DNA from: JARRRL01 sp037380725
Lineage (GTDB): Bacteria; Pseudomonadota; Gammaproteobacteria; Pseudomonadales; JANQJO01
Assembly: GCA_037380725.1 (NCBI GenBank)
Contig: JARRRL010000024.1
Location: 1 to 22,030, forward strand
DNA length: 22,030 bases
Direction: 5' to 3'
Shown: piece after piece, positions 1 through 7,784 of the stretch
Layout of the letters: every line of letters begins with the position of its first letter
Position numbering within the stretch: position 1 is the stretch's first letter
Position numbers and translations under genes: made by a program
Notes under the pieces: model-generated
What the model saw: only the letters and a program-made list of their open reading frames with translations
Databases searched by the model: none
Told to the model about the DNA's origin: nothing

Positions 1-914
1 AGCATCTGTTCCGCGCTCGCCTGAACCGCCCTCGCATACCGCTTCTGCTCCACGTCCAGCTGCGTAGTCAACAGCAGTTCATTCATGCCCATAATCCCAT
101 TCATCGGCGTTCTGAGTTCATGAGAAATATTCGCCATAAACTGGGATTTTGCTTTTGATGCCGCTTCGGCTTGTTGCTTAGCACTTTCGAGCTCTTTTTG
201 CGTGTTGATTAAGCGAGCATTTTCTCGTTGAAGATCAATGTTTTTTTCATAAATTTCAGCATTGGCATACATCAACGATTGCGCCGCTGCTTTGTGAACG
301 CGGGATGGGTAAGTCAGTAATTTCCTAAGCCAAGACAATTTCCCACCGGATACGGGGATGTGAAAGCTGTATATGCAGCCTCTGTCGTAGATTTCCATTT
401 CGACATCAATGGGTGGGAGTCCATAGATAGTGGGTAAGATTTGAATAACGCCAAGGCTGGTGTAATAAAATTGCCAAACAGGAGAGTAGCCTTCATGCAG
501 TTTAAAGATTAAGCGATAATTGTTTTCCGTATCGGCGGCGATTTCATAGGAGAAACAGGTGACGGCTTGGTGAGCTGGACTGTTGGGGCCGGGTTTGTGT
601 AGCCATTCGTAAAACTCGGGCAGCGTGAATAAGACTTTGGCGATGAGCATTATGCTCTTAAACAGTGTGGTCTTTTCTAAGTGCTGCCCAATTTTAATTA
701 AGTCGCTTGTGTTGTAGTTTAATGTGTTTGTGAGGTTATTCATTAAGATCGCATATTGTTTCCAAGAGATTCTGTTGGATCCTTTTTTTAAATAGTCCGG
801 GCTCAGATTGCTGCCTGTGACGAAATCGTCAAAACGAAAATTCCGTTTTTCTAAGTCGTCAAAAATTGCCGTTAATAGGCGGCATGAAATTTCGCGATCT
901 TTTAATTCGTTCAA
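1..914 (-). CDS. Sensor histidine kinase, soluble N-terminal sensor region (C-terminus beyond window edge)
   Basis: The minus-strand frame stays open from about 914 to the window edge (304 codons). It contains a HisKA dimerisation/phosphoacceptor motif SHELRTPMNGIMGMNELL, with the phosphorylatable His at about residue 265 (codon at 120-122). The ATP-binding domain, and any receiver domain, lie outside the window. Residues about 1-200 form a sensor region without hydrophobic membrane segments, so the protein is probably cytoplasmic. About residues 215-260 are a polar, Glu/Gln/Lys-rich stretch that looks like a signalling coiled coil. I chose a TTG start at 912-914, because it overlaps the stop of the upstream gene as TTGA, a usual translational-coupling arrangement; no ATG occurs in frame until about 746. 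The end of the sensor (residues about 130-190) loosely recalls the C-terminal pattern of H-NOX/V4R or AraC-N-type ligand domains, but I see no diagnostic residues. The kinase assignment is firm; the ligand is unknown. Confidence 0.85.
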   Translation of the reverse strand, partial: MNELKDREISCRLLTAIFDDLEKRNFRFDDFVTGSNLSPDYLKKGSNRISWKQYAILMNNLTNTLNYNTSDLIKIGQHLEKTTLFKSIMLIAKVLFTLPEFYEWLHKPGPNSPAHQAVTCFSYEIAADTENNYRLIFKLHEGYSPVWQFYYTSLGVIQILPTIYGLPPIDVEMEIYDRGCIYSFHIPVSGGKLSWLRKLLTYPSRVHKAAAQSLMYANAEIYEKNIDLQRENARLINTQKELESAKQQAEAASKAKSQFMANISHELRTPMNGIMGMNELLLTTQLDVEQKRYARAVQASAEQM

Positions 915-3343
915 CCCGAGGCTCGCTTTTCAGACTTACGGTGATTCGGCGTGGATAAGCTTTCCAGCGCTTCCAATTGAAAATTGTCACTGGTTCGTAA
1001 CAAAGCAACAATAGGGGTTGCGGTGGCGCCAAGGCGTCGTTTTTCCAGTGAGGCAGTGAGGCCATGGTGAACCTGGGTGAGCGATAAGCTTTGCGCCAGC
1101 TTATTGAGGTGATACAGGCACGTGCGATACACCCCTCGGTCTTTAAAATGAGGGTCTGTTCCGATTATAATGGAGCTTAAATGCTCGCCATCTATGATAG
1201 CAAACATGCAAGCAGCCCAGGTGTTCTCGTGTTTGAGGCCGAAGCAGCGCCAGGTGCGCTGCTTAACCGCTTGTTGGAATAATTCGCGGGGTAGCGGGAA
1301 TGTGGAAATTTCTTTTGATCTTTCCTGTACGGCCAAATAGAATTGATAAAAGCAATCGAGGTCTTCTTGGTTCAGTGTTGTGACTTCATGCAGTGTGTAA
1401 AGATCCAGGAATGGTAAAATAGATTTCCGCCAGTGTGCGCGGTTGCGTTTGTTGAGATCGGCTATAAAGTCTTCTGAACCAAAATCTTTGACACGGTTTA
1501 GATGGTGTGTATCGGGTAGGTCTTGCACCAGAAAGCCGATTTGTTTTATGTGCTCAACGATCCACGAGTCTTTAGCGAAATCTCTCAGGCTCAATATTTC
1601 TGCCTGAAACGTTTGTTGCAAATAAGAAGCGTGTTTTAAGAGTAAATGTAACGCTTCTTTGTGTTGCGCGTGGTACTCATCCAGAAAAAGATGCGCCCCT
1701 TCCGTAATCGGTGTCCCCATCATGATGCAACGACTCACAAAAGCTTCAGGGTTGGTTTTCCTTTGTTCGCTCGCTCGATCTGAGAGTTCAGCTCTGGCGA
1801 ACATGTCAGTCTTGATATCACAAATTGTGAACATTGTCAACAGCAGCAGGGCGTCTGAGCCGTCTCGTATAGCTACATATTGAAAGACCCAATGGTTGGG
1901 GTCGATTTTGTTTTGGTCTTGGACCGAGATCACGTCTTCCAGTAACTTGAAATTTTTTACACCCGTCATGCCAAAAAATTCAGGTCTTTTGCTCCATTCT
2001 GATTTCACTTCCTCGATAGACTGAAAAACTTGTAGGCGTAAGTTGACGTGAGAGGTCGGGGGATAGTGCTTAATAAAAGCTTCACTTTTTTCTCCCGAAA
2101 ATTTAAAAGCCTGAGAGACCGCTTGACTGGTGATGTTACCCTCTGCGAGGGCAATTGGGTATTGGTGAGCCAATGTTTCTACTAATGCTTTGATGTCGTC
2201 GTGGGTGATGTGGTTCGTAATGGTAAAGCGGACACCACTGTTGGACAAGGGTACAGCCGGGAACAGTCCGATGTTGACGTAAAATCCACTGTCGATCAGC
2301 ATTTTAACCAAACTAAATCCGGCCTTGAGTTCACCGGTGCCGATGTAAAAGATGGGGGCCTGTGAATAAGCGACATCGGGTAAGTGATGTTGTTGAATTA
2401 AAGTTCGACAGTAGTTGATTTTATTATGTAGATTCTCCTGCAGTGTTTCGATTTCACCTGAGAGATGAATGCGTGCAGAGGCGATGGCGGCTCCCAATAA
2501 GGGGGGTTGTATGGGGCCAGAAAAAACTAAACTGCTGCCGCAATTACGAATTCTTCGTTTCATCTCTTCATTGGGCAAAACGAGTAATCCACCTGCGCAA
2601 CCAAATGCTTTATTCAGACTGACCGACAGCACCAATTGGGGGTGATGTTCTCGGAAACCTCTGACGCTGCCTTTTCCCTGTTTGCCACACCAGCTCATAC
2701 CGTGCGCATCGTCTGCGTACAGATAAAATTCTGGATAAGTATCCATCAATTGATACAATTCATCGATGGGAGCCAAGTCGCCGTACATGCTGTAAACACC
2801 ATCGATGCAGTACCAGATTTTATGGGTAGTTTGGCGATGCTGTTTGATCAGTTTTTCTAAATGATTCAAATCATTATGGCGGATCATTTGAATTTTTTCG
2901 CCTTGCGCTTTTAACAGTTTGCAGGCGTTTTGAACGGCAGCGTGTACTTGATGATCCAACACAATGAGATCGCCAGGCTTAACGAGGATGGGCAGAGCGG
3001 CTATATGTCCCAGCGTTGTGGTGGGTGTCACAAGAGCGGGTTTGTCGTACAACTGGCTGAGCAGTGCTTCGAGTTCTTCATAGTGTGGAGAAGACAGATA
3101 AGAGCGTGAGGAGGAAAATTGCGTGCCATACCGTTGGACGGATTCGATGCAAGCGTTAATGAGACGTGGGTCGCGTTCCAGCCCTAAGTACGAACAGGAC
3201 CCAAAATTGATCATGGTTTTTTGATTGGAGTGGATGATCCTACCATCGAGTTGTTTATCTTGAACTTGAAGGTGGAAAATACCTTTATCTTTTGCGAGAG
3301 TAAAAATTTGATCAACTAAATCAATGGATTGTTGTTTTGCCAT
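911..3343 (-). CDS. Fusion of an alpha-oxoamine synthase-type PLP enzyme with a GNAT/FemAB-like (BioF2-like) acyltransferase domain
   Basis: This 810-residue protein has two parts. Residues about 40-400 match the fold-type I alpha-oxoamine synthase family (BioF, KBL, serine palmitoyltransferase, CqsA/LqsA). Visible motifs are a YLGL motif (52-55), RHNDLNHLE (155-163), DGVYSMYGDLAPI (181-193), DDAHG (211-215) and SLNKAFGCAGG (242-252), with K245 as the expected PLP Schiff-base lysine. Family members condense an acyl-CoA or acyl-ACP with an amino acid and release CO2. Residues about 420-800 look like an acetyltransferase of the FemAB/BioF2-like GNAT group, including a TDPHFKDRGVYRTCLYHL stretch near the end; its substrate cannot be read from sequence. 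The ATG at 3341-3343 is preceded by AAAGAGG. Its stop overlaps the histidine kinase start by 4 bp, implying a signal-synthase/sensor or lipid-synthesis/sensor operon. Family members are about 390-400 residues, so this is a true fusion. The exact product is unknown. Confidence 0.85.
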   Translation of the reverse strand: MAKQQSIDLVDQIFTLAKDKGIFHLQVQDKQLDGRIIHSNQKTMINFGSCSYLGLERDPRLINACIESVQRYGTQFSSSRSYLSSPHYEELEALLSQLYDKPALVTPTTTLGHIAALPILVKPGDLIVLDHQVHAAVQNACKLLKAQGEKIQMIRHNDLNHLEKLIKQHRQTTHKIWYCIDGVYSMYGDLAPIDELYQLMDTYPEFYLYADDAHGMSWCGKQGKGSVRGFREHHPQLVLSVSLNKAFGCAGGLLVLPNEEMKRRIRNCGSSLVFSGPIQPPLLGAAIASARIHLSGEIETLQENLHNKINYCRTLIQQHHLPDVAYSQAPIFYIGTGELKAGFSLVKMLIDSGFYVNIGLFPAVPLSNSGVRFTITNHITHDDIKALVETLAHQYPIALAEGNITSQAVSQAFKFSGEKSEAFIKHYPPTSHVNLRLQVFQSIEEVKSEWSKRPEFFGMTGVKNFKLLEDVISVQDQNKIDPNHWVFQYVAIRDGSDALLLLTMFTICDIKTDMFARAELSDRASEQRKTNPEAFVSRCIMMGTPITEGAHLFLDEYHAQHKEALHLLLKHASYLQQTFQAEILSLRDFAKDSWIVEHIKQIGFLVQDLPDTHHLNRVKDFGSEDFIADLNKRNRAHWRKSILPFLDLYTLHEVTTLNQEDLDCFYQFYLAVQERSKEISTFPLPRELFQQAVKQRTWRCFGLKHENTWAACMFAIIDGEHLSSIIIGTDPHFKDRGVYRTCLYHLNKLAQSLSLTQVHHGLTASLEKRRLGATATPIVALLRTSDNFQLEALESLSTPNHRKSEKRASG

Positions 3344-3654
3344 AACAGATGGACCTCTTTTAGGCTTGTCGGGTTTACGAAGCGCCCGTTTGTATCCATC
3401 CGTGGATTATTTTAAGAACAGTATTGGTTAAGTTTGGCTCTTTTTGTAAAAAACATGTAGTTTCAATATGGGTGGTATCATTATGACCTTATAAAAACTA
3501 GGGATTCAGCGTTATTGAAAGCGAAGACGCAAAAAATTACAATATTTTTTTACCGTAAAACATCACATTCAGTTTCTTTGGGGGATTTCTGTATAAAATG
3601 GGCTGACAGGTGAGCAAATATTAAAGAGAGCTGATGAAATAATGAGATACGCTT
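3344..3654. other. Divergent intergenic region between the synthase/kinase operon and a small membrane protein
   Basis: There is no convincing open frame in these 311 bases. The region is A+T-rich and must hold the promoter of the minus-strand synthase gene and probably that of the plus-strand small gene. I found no -10/-35 pair good enough to place. The Shine-Dalgarno sequence of the synthase (AAAGAGG on the minus strand) lies at about 3354-3360. Confidence 0.5.
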
Positions 3655-3831
3655 ATGGTTGTGCTGTGGATTATTGTTATTCTTTTTGTAGCTTTAATCA
3701 TTATCGTTCCGCTGATTGAGAAATATGGTCCACGCATTTCTGAAGAAGATCGTGTGAGGTACATGCGGTGGCTATTGCCCTTAGTGGGACTCCTGTTGCT
3801 GATTCAGTTGGCGCTGTTCTTATTCAAATAA
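3655..3831 (+). CDS. Small hypothetical membrane protein (58 aa, two predicted membrane helices)
   Basis: An ATG at 3655 opens a 58-codon frame ending in TAA at 3829-3831. The protein begins with a hydrophobic helix (VLWIIVILFVALIIIVPLI, residues about 3-21). A short charged loop follows (EKYGPRISEEDRVRYMR, residues about 22-38), then a second helix (WLLPLVGLLLLIQLALFLF, residues about 39-57). This is a clean helix-loop-helix hairpin rather than random composition, which favours a real gene. A weak GAG lies about 8-10 bases before the start. No family is recognised. It lies between the synthase operon and rsmJ, separated from rsmJ by about 140 bases that contain a tandem repeat. Coding status is likely but not proven. 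Confidence 0.55.
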   Translation: MVVLWIIVILFVALIIIVPLIEKYGPRISEEDRVRYMRWLLPLVGLLLLIQLALFLFK

Positions 3832-3920
3832 CCTGTTATACAATTGAAAATATATTGTCTAGCCTGAACAAGATTGTCTGACTTCGCTCAGAGCGGCGAG
3901 GGGTGTTTCGAGGGTGTTGA

Positions 3921-3958
3921 TGCGGATGAGTGCGGATGAGTGCGGATAGTGCGGATGA
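3921..3958 (+). repeat. Short tandem repeat, about four copies of TGCGGATGAG, just upstream of rsmJ
   Basis: Two perfect 10-bp units (3921-3930, 3931-3940) are followed by two shortened copies (TGCGGATAG at 3941-3949 and TGCGGATGA at 3950-3958). The array ends only a few bases before the purine-rich Shine-Dalgarno stretch (AGGGAGGGGG, about 3962-3971) of rsmJ, so copy-number change would alter the leader but not the coding sequence. Confidence 0.85.
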
Positions 3959-3972
3959 AGTAGGGAGGGGGT

Positions 3973-4827
3973 GTGGCGTATCAGTGCCTGGTTCTGGCTG
4001 AGCCACCTGCGGATCAGGACTGTGATCGATGTACGCCATGGATCGCTGAAGCGGTGGCAGTGGCGCAGCGATTCAATTGGGCTTTTCAGTGTGCCACAGA
4101 CTCGCTTGTGATGGAGGCGAGTTGGAATGCGGATGTGCTATTACATCGCGATGCGCATGGATGGTCGGCGAGCTTGAAGAAAGAACCAACCTGGACGCCT
4201 GTGCGGTTTGCGTTCGAGCATCCGCGATTTGTGGCGCGTGTGCAGCGCGCCAACTCGCGGCGTGAGTGTCTGTTGAAAGCATTAGGTCGTTCGCGCCCAA
4301 CAACGATACTGGATTGCACGGGTGGTACAGGTGAAGAGAGTGTGCTGCTGGCTCGTTGTGGCGCACGTGTTACGACGGTGGAGCGTGACCCCGTTGTTTA
4401 CACATTGTTGACGGATGCGTTAAACCGAGCCCGCTTGCATAGGGTTCTGGCACCAATCGTTGAGCGAATTACGGTGTGCAATGCTGAGGCGCAACGCGTT
4501 TTTCAGCCTTCATATGCACTTGATGACAACGCTGTGCGCTCGTCTATAAAACGACCGTATGAGGATCACCAATTTGACGTGATTTATTGTGATCCGATGT
4601 TTCCACCGAGTGACAAGTCAGCGCGTGTGTCGAAAACCATGCAGTTTTTTCATCATCTATTGGGTCCTCCAACGGATGTGGATGCGCTGGTGCTGGCGGC
4701 GCTGCGGGTTGCGCAACGGCGTGTGATTGTGAAGCGGCCTGCTGAGGCCCCGCCGGTAAGCGCAGCGCCGGAACCCACGTATTCCATCGGCAACGATGCA
4801 ATACGCTTTGATATTTATTGTGCTTAG
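3973..4827 (+). CDS. rsmJ: 16S rRNA (guanine1516-N2)-methyltransferase RsmJ
   Basis: RsmJ (YhiQ) methylates N2 of G1516 in 16S rRNA of the small ribosomal subunit, using S-adenosylmethionine. The 284-residue protein shows SAM-binding motif I (ILDCTGGTGEESVLLARCGA, residues about 112-131), then VERDPVVYTLL (136-146). The family signature YCDPMFPP is at 205-212. E. coli RsmJ is about 250 residues, so this version is slightly long, partly from a loop around residues 180-200. The start is GTG at 3973, supported by a strong AGGGAGGGGG a few bases upstream. The first 30 or so residues are less typical of the family, and a later start cannot be excluded. It is convergent with the membrane-protein operon, with 18 bases between the stops. 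Confidence 0.9.
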   Translation: MAYQCLVLAEPPADQDCDRCTPWIAEAVAVAQRFNWAFQCATDSLVMEASWNADVLLHRDAHGWSASLKKEPTWTPVRFAFEHPRFVARVQRANSRRECLLKALGRSRPTTILDCTGGTGEESVLLARCGARVTTVERDPVVYTLLTDALNRARLHRVLAPIVERITVCNAEAQRVFQPSYALDDNAVRSSIKRPYEDHQFDVIYCDPMFPPSDKSARVSKTMQFFHHLLGPPTDVDALVLAALRVAQRRVIVKRPAEAPPVSAAPEPTYSIGNDAIRFDIYCA

Positions 4828-4845
4828 TTTTGTGATGCTTTCGTT

Positions 4846-5604
4846 TTACGATGCGGCCTTGTTGTGCTTGGGTTCAAAGATCGATCGGTTAGCGGGATAG
4901 AGCACAGTAAGCATGACGACGAGACTGGTGGCGCACTCGGTTAATTCCCCGCGTTTTGGTGTTTCTGAGAATACATGTATAGCGCCTTCAACACCCAGAA
5001 TGATGCCGATGTAACCCCACCATTGCAATCGCGTTGGTATGGGAACGGCCCAGGCGTTCAGTAGCGCCGCGACATTTCCGCTCCGGCGATGTAAAGGGGT
5101 TAATAGACCTAGGTAAATCAAGAAACCGACAGCGAGCAATTTGCCAAAAATGAGTTTATTGACTTTGGTTTCGCCGATCATCAAGTTATGCAAATTGGTT
5201 TCGCCTTGTATGTTGTTCATTTCGAAAAAATCGGGGCTGGTAATGCCCAATAAGCGCTGTCCCCAGGAAATCTCTTCACCGGCGCCAAATAAAAACAACA
5301 GTGCTGTCAGCCCGATGATGAGGTGTTGTTGGAGCGTGTAGGCGTTACGGTGCAGAATAAGACGCTGAACACAAACGAAACTGGTGGTCCCCAGTGCGAA
5401 TGCTGACAACCATTCCAACAGTCCGTCTTCGAGGGTGTACGTATTGTCAAAGTAAGGGGTATTAAAGATGGCCAGAAAAATTCCAAGGACGAAGACAATT
5501 AAGCCATAAATCCAGACCAGTTGCTCGGTTCGCGTGGCGCCGCTGCGCCAGTCAGCGTGTGTGGGCAAATGTGTTGTTGGCGGTGTGAGGCGATTTGAAT
5601 TCAT
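4846..5604 (-). CDS. Multi-pass membrane protein with GEEISWGQR motif, function unknown
   Basis: This 252-residue protein has a polar N-terminus (about 25 residues) followed by about six hydrophobic segments (near 28-50, 65-82, 94-108, 152-170, 196-215 and 225-243). A striking conserved-looking block between helices reads FGAGEEISWGQRLLG (106-120) and NNIQGETNLHNL (130-141). Adjacent Glu pairs with Trp/Arg and a later Glu/His block at membrane borders suggest an active site or metal/lipid contact, but this is inference. I have seen this motif in uncharacterised bacterial membrane proteins and know of no proven function. The ATG at 5602-5604 has GAGAA a few bases upstream. It is the last gene of a probable operon, 59 bases after the preceding membrane-protein gene. 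Confidence 0.75.
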   Translation of the reverse strand: MNSNRLTPPTTHLPTHADWRSGATRTEQLVWIYGLIVFVLGIFLAIFNTPYFDNTYTLEDGLLEWLSAFALGTTSFVCVQRLILHRNAYTLQQHLIIGLTALLFLFGAGEEISWGQRLLGITSPDFFEMNNIQGETNLHNLMIGETKVNKLIFGKLLAVGFLIYLGLLTPLHRRSGNVAALLNAWAVPIPTRLQWWGYIGIILGVEGAIHVFSETPKRGELTECATSLVVMLTVLYPANRSIFEPKHNKAAS

Positions 5605-5663
5605 ACAGTTCTCAATGATGGATGTGACAGGTTGGTGGTGCAGCTTAGGGGTTACTTTTGCAT

Positions 5664-6386
5664 TTATTTTTTGTGCTTAATGGCGTTGAACGTGTTGTGC
5701 GGCTTGTTCAAGATGTGTGGGTGTGGCGCCCACAATCTGAAAATGGCCCAACATGCGGCAAAAGGATCCAGCAAGGCATCCCATACATTATTACTTTCAC
5801 ACAGTCCCAATTGGCGCATGCCGACGCCGAGAGTGAGCCACAAGGCGATGGGGCCTGCGGCTGGGCGATGCGGCCACAGCCATAATAGAACACCGATCCC
5901 AGCGATAATAACCGAACTGATAGGGAAATAACCATATCGGTACGCATCCCAAGGTCCCAGGCCGAGCGCCGTTGGGTAGAGTATGATGGCGCTGATGGCA
6001 AGCGCCAGGTGCCAGGGCGTGAGGGGTGCTGTTAAGTGGGTGCGAGGTGTAGCGAGTCGGGGAGGTTGTTGGAGCAGTCGGAATGGGGTGGGCATACGAC
6101 GCATCAAGCTGAAAATACCGATCAGCAGCAACGCGGCGCTTGGTGTGTACAATAAACCGTGCAAATAAGTGATCAAAGGCAGATCTGAAGGCGGGGTGGG
6201 TATCCAGCAAGCGCCCGTAATGATCCCGGCCAGTAAGCAGAGTTGCTGCGTGGCGAGCGTGCGCGTAAAGAAAGCGCTTGCTCGGTTGAGCACACCCAAT
6301 ACGGTGGCGAAAATGACGATGACCCAGCCAACAGTAGCAAATGCATTCAAAATGATATCGTGTGTGGGAAGCGGAATGTTGTTCAT
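5664..6386 (-). CDS. Multi-pass membrane protein, function unknown
   Basis: This 240-residue protein is highly hydrophobic, with about six membrane segments: residues near 10-32, 42-56, 65-90, a long one around 120-140, 150-170, and a shorter one near 180-195. The C-terminus is short and basic (IKHKK). I chose the ATG at 6384-6386 (MNNIPLPTHDI). The open frame continues upstream, but that extension only reads through the 15-bp repeat at the end of the preceding gene as a meaningless His/Lys/Gln repeat. The start lies 25 bases after the stop of the BNR-repeat protein, so the two are probably co-transcribed. No family is recognised. Its neighbours suggest an envelope or surface-carbohydrate role, but nothing in the sequence shows a reaction. 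Confidence 0.7.
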   Translation of the reverse strand: MNNIPLPTHDIILNAFATVGWVIVIFATVLGVLNRASAFFTRTLATQQLCLLAGIITGACWIPTPPSDLPLITYLHGLLYTPSAALLLIGIFSLMRRMPTPFRLLQQPPRLATPRTHLTAPLTPWHLALAISAIILYPTALGLGPWDAYRYGYFPISSVIIAGIGVLLWLWPHRPAAGPIALWLTLGVGMRQLGLCESNNVWDALLDPFAACWAIFRLWAPHPHILNKPHNTFNAIKHKK

Positions 6387-6411
6387 GATAAGGCTCTTGA
6401 TGGTAAGGCGC

Positions 6412-7784
6412 TTAGTGGCGTTGTTCGTGTCGCGGTGCTGTTTGTGATGGTGCTGTTTGTGATGATGCTGTTTGTGATGATGTTGTTTGTGATGATGTTG
6501 TGGCGCTACCGCTTTCGGGGGTGAGCCACGAAGTGTTGAAGGTCTCGTATCGCATGTATCGGCGCTCCACGGTGTACATGAGGTGAAAGACTGGAGGCGT
6601 AGGGGGGCTGACAATGACGGGATAAGCAAACCGTTTTTCATCGCTTCCAGGTCGTTGTTGAGCCAAAATTCGAAGTGTTTGCCAAGGGCCTTCCGCGTGT
6701 TGGGCGGCGGCAATGCTTAAGGCGTCTCGCCCAATGGGATCGTCGTTGTAGACCAATGCCCAGCGCCCATCGGGTAACAGCGTGGCGTCAATGGCTGTGT
6801 TCGAGTTGGGTAAGCCGGTGTTGATGGGCGGAGAGAAGGTTTTACCGCCGTCTCGTGTCAGCATCACGTTTACCGCCGTTCTGGGGGAAGCGGCGCGAAG
6901 AAATACCGCTGCCTCAGAAGCGGAACGAGGTACGAGCGCGGGTTGTAAGGTGCTCCGCCCCCAGGTTAAGCGTTGTTTATCGCGAATGCTGCCGGATGTG
7001 TCCAGCCAGAGTAGCTCGCAAAACTTGCCGATGAACTCGTGATAAATCGGGACGAGCAACCCACCGTCTTGCAGTGAAACGGGGCGGTTTCGGACTAAGG
7101 TGCTCACATTGAAAAATGGACTGGTGGTGAGACGATGAACGGGACCGAAGTGTTGGCCGCCGTCTTCGGAGACGGTGACGTTGATGGCGCTACCTGCCCA
7201 GCCGCCGAACGAGACGGTCACAAAAAATAGCCATACGCGACCACCTTCGTCGGTATACAGCACGGGGTTACCCAGTTTTTTGATGTATCGGTTCAAGTGT
7301 GACATAGCGTCTGAACGACTGAATAATACCGTGGGTGTTTCCCATGATCCGACGGTGTTCGATGCGTTGGGAGGCGGCGCCTGATAAAAAGTGCGATATA
7401 AATGAACGTNNNNNNNNNNNNNNNNNNNNNNNNNNNNNNNNNNNNNNNNNNNNNNNNNNNNNNNNNNNNNNNNNNNNNNNNNNNNNNNNNNNNNNNNNNN
7501 NNNNNNNNNNNNNNNNNNNCCTGTTCGGCGGCGCTTAAGTTTTGTGTCAAGTGAATGGGTGGCGCTACCGATGTGGGTGAGTCGGGTACTGCGAAATGGG
7601 GCAATGGGAGCAAGGGGCCAAGGGGTGTTTGCTGTGTGATGTCTTGTACGCCAAGTGCACACAGACCGACGCAGATCAGCGCGCCGATAAGCTTGAATCC
7701 GCTAGCGCTTGGTGTGGTTTTAGTGTGTGTGCAGTGGGGTTGGGCTTGTTGATGAGCAATAACGCGTTGAGCTGAACTATTCAA
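6412..7784 (-). CDS. Membrane-anchored BNR-repeat (sialidase-like) protein, interrupted by assembly gap
   Basis: The coding sequence is split by 110 N. Before the gap (7784-7520) it encodes about 88 residues with one hydrophobic segment (KLIGALICVGLCALGV), probably a signal anchor. After the gap (7409-6412) it encodes a beta-propeller-like region with two clear Asp-box (BNR) motifs, SEDGGQHF and TRDGGKTF, and a GNPVLYTDEGGRVWLFFV segment typical of sialidase-family propellers. Sialidase activity cannot be confirmed because the catalytic Arg triad, Tyr/Glu and Asp are not all identifiable and part is missing. The parts before and after the gap are in different frames, so the gap length is probably only nominal. 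I chose the TTG at 7782-7784, with AGGGA about 8 bases upstream; a TTG at 7866-7868 is an alternative. The C-terminus carries a Ser/Gln/Thr repeat. First gene of a three-gene operon, divergent from prsK. Confidence 0.75.
6436..6495 (-). repeat. 15-bp tandem repeat, four copies, inside the 3' end of the BNR-protein gene
   Basis: Four 15-bp units (plus strand TGCTGTTTGTGATGG/A, the last one TGTTG...) run from 6436 to 6495. On the minus strand they encode five-residue repeats of the form SSQTA/SSQTT/PSQTA at the C-terminus of the sialidase-like protein. The units differ by single substitutions. Because the unit is a multiple of three, copy-number changes keep the reading frame and the stop. Confidence 0.9.
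7410..7519. other. Assembly gap (110 N)
   Basis: A run of 110 unknown bases lies inside the BNR-protein gene. The frames on the two sides do not match across exactly 110 bases, which suggests the true missing length differs from 110 by a non-multiple of three. Confidence 0.95.

Noticed and set aside
3877..3892. TCTGA-CTTCGC-TCAGA hairpin after the 58-residue frame as a terminator
   Set aside because: The stem is only 5 bp and no T-run follows.
3921..3958. Repeat array as a CRISPR
   Set aside because: Units are 10 bp and contiguous without spacers.
5797..6210. 137-residue frame overlapping the membrane-protein gene on the same strand
   Set aside because: It lies entirely inside the 240-residue membrane protein in another frame and has no coherent domain pattern.
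6387..6713. Upstream extension of the 240-residue membrane protein giving a His/Lys/Gln repeat N-terminus
   Set aside because: It reads the 15-bp repeat of the BNR gene in the wrong frame; the ATG at 6386, just after the BNR stop, gives a normal membrane protein.
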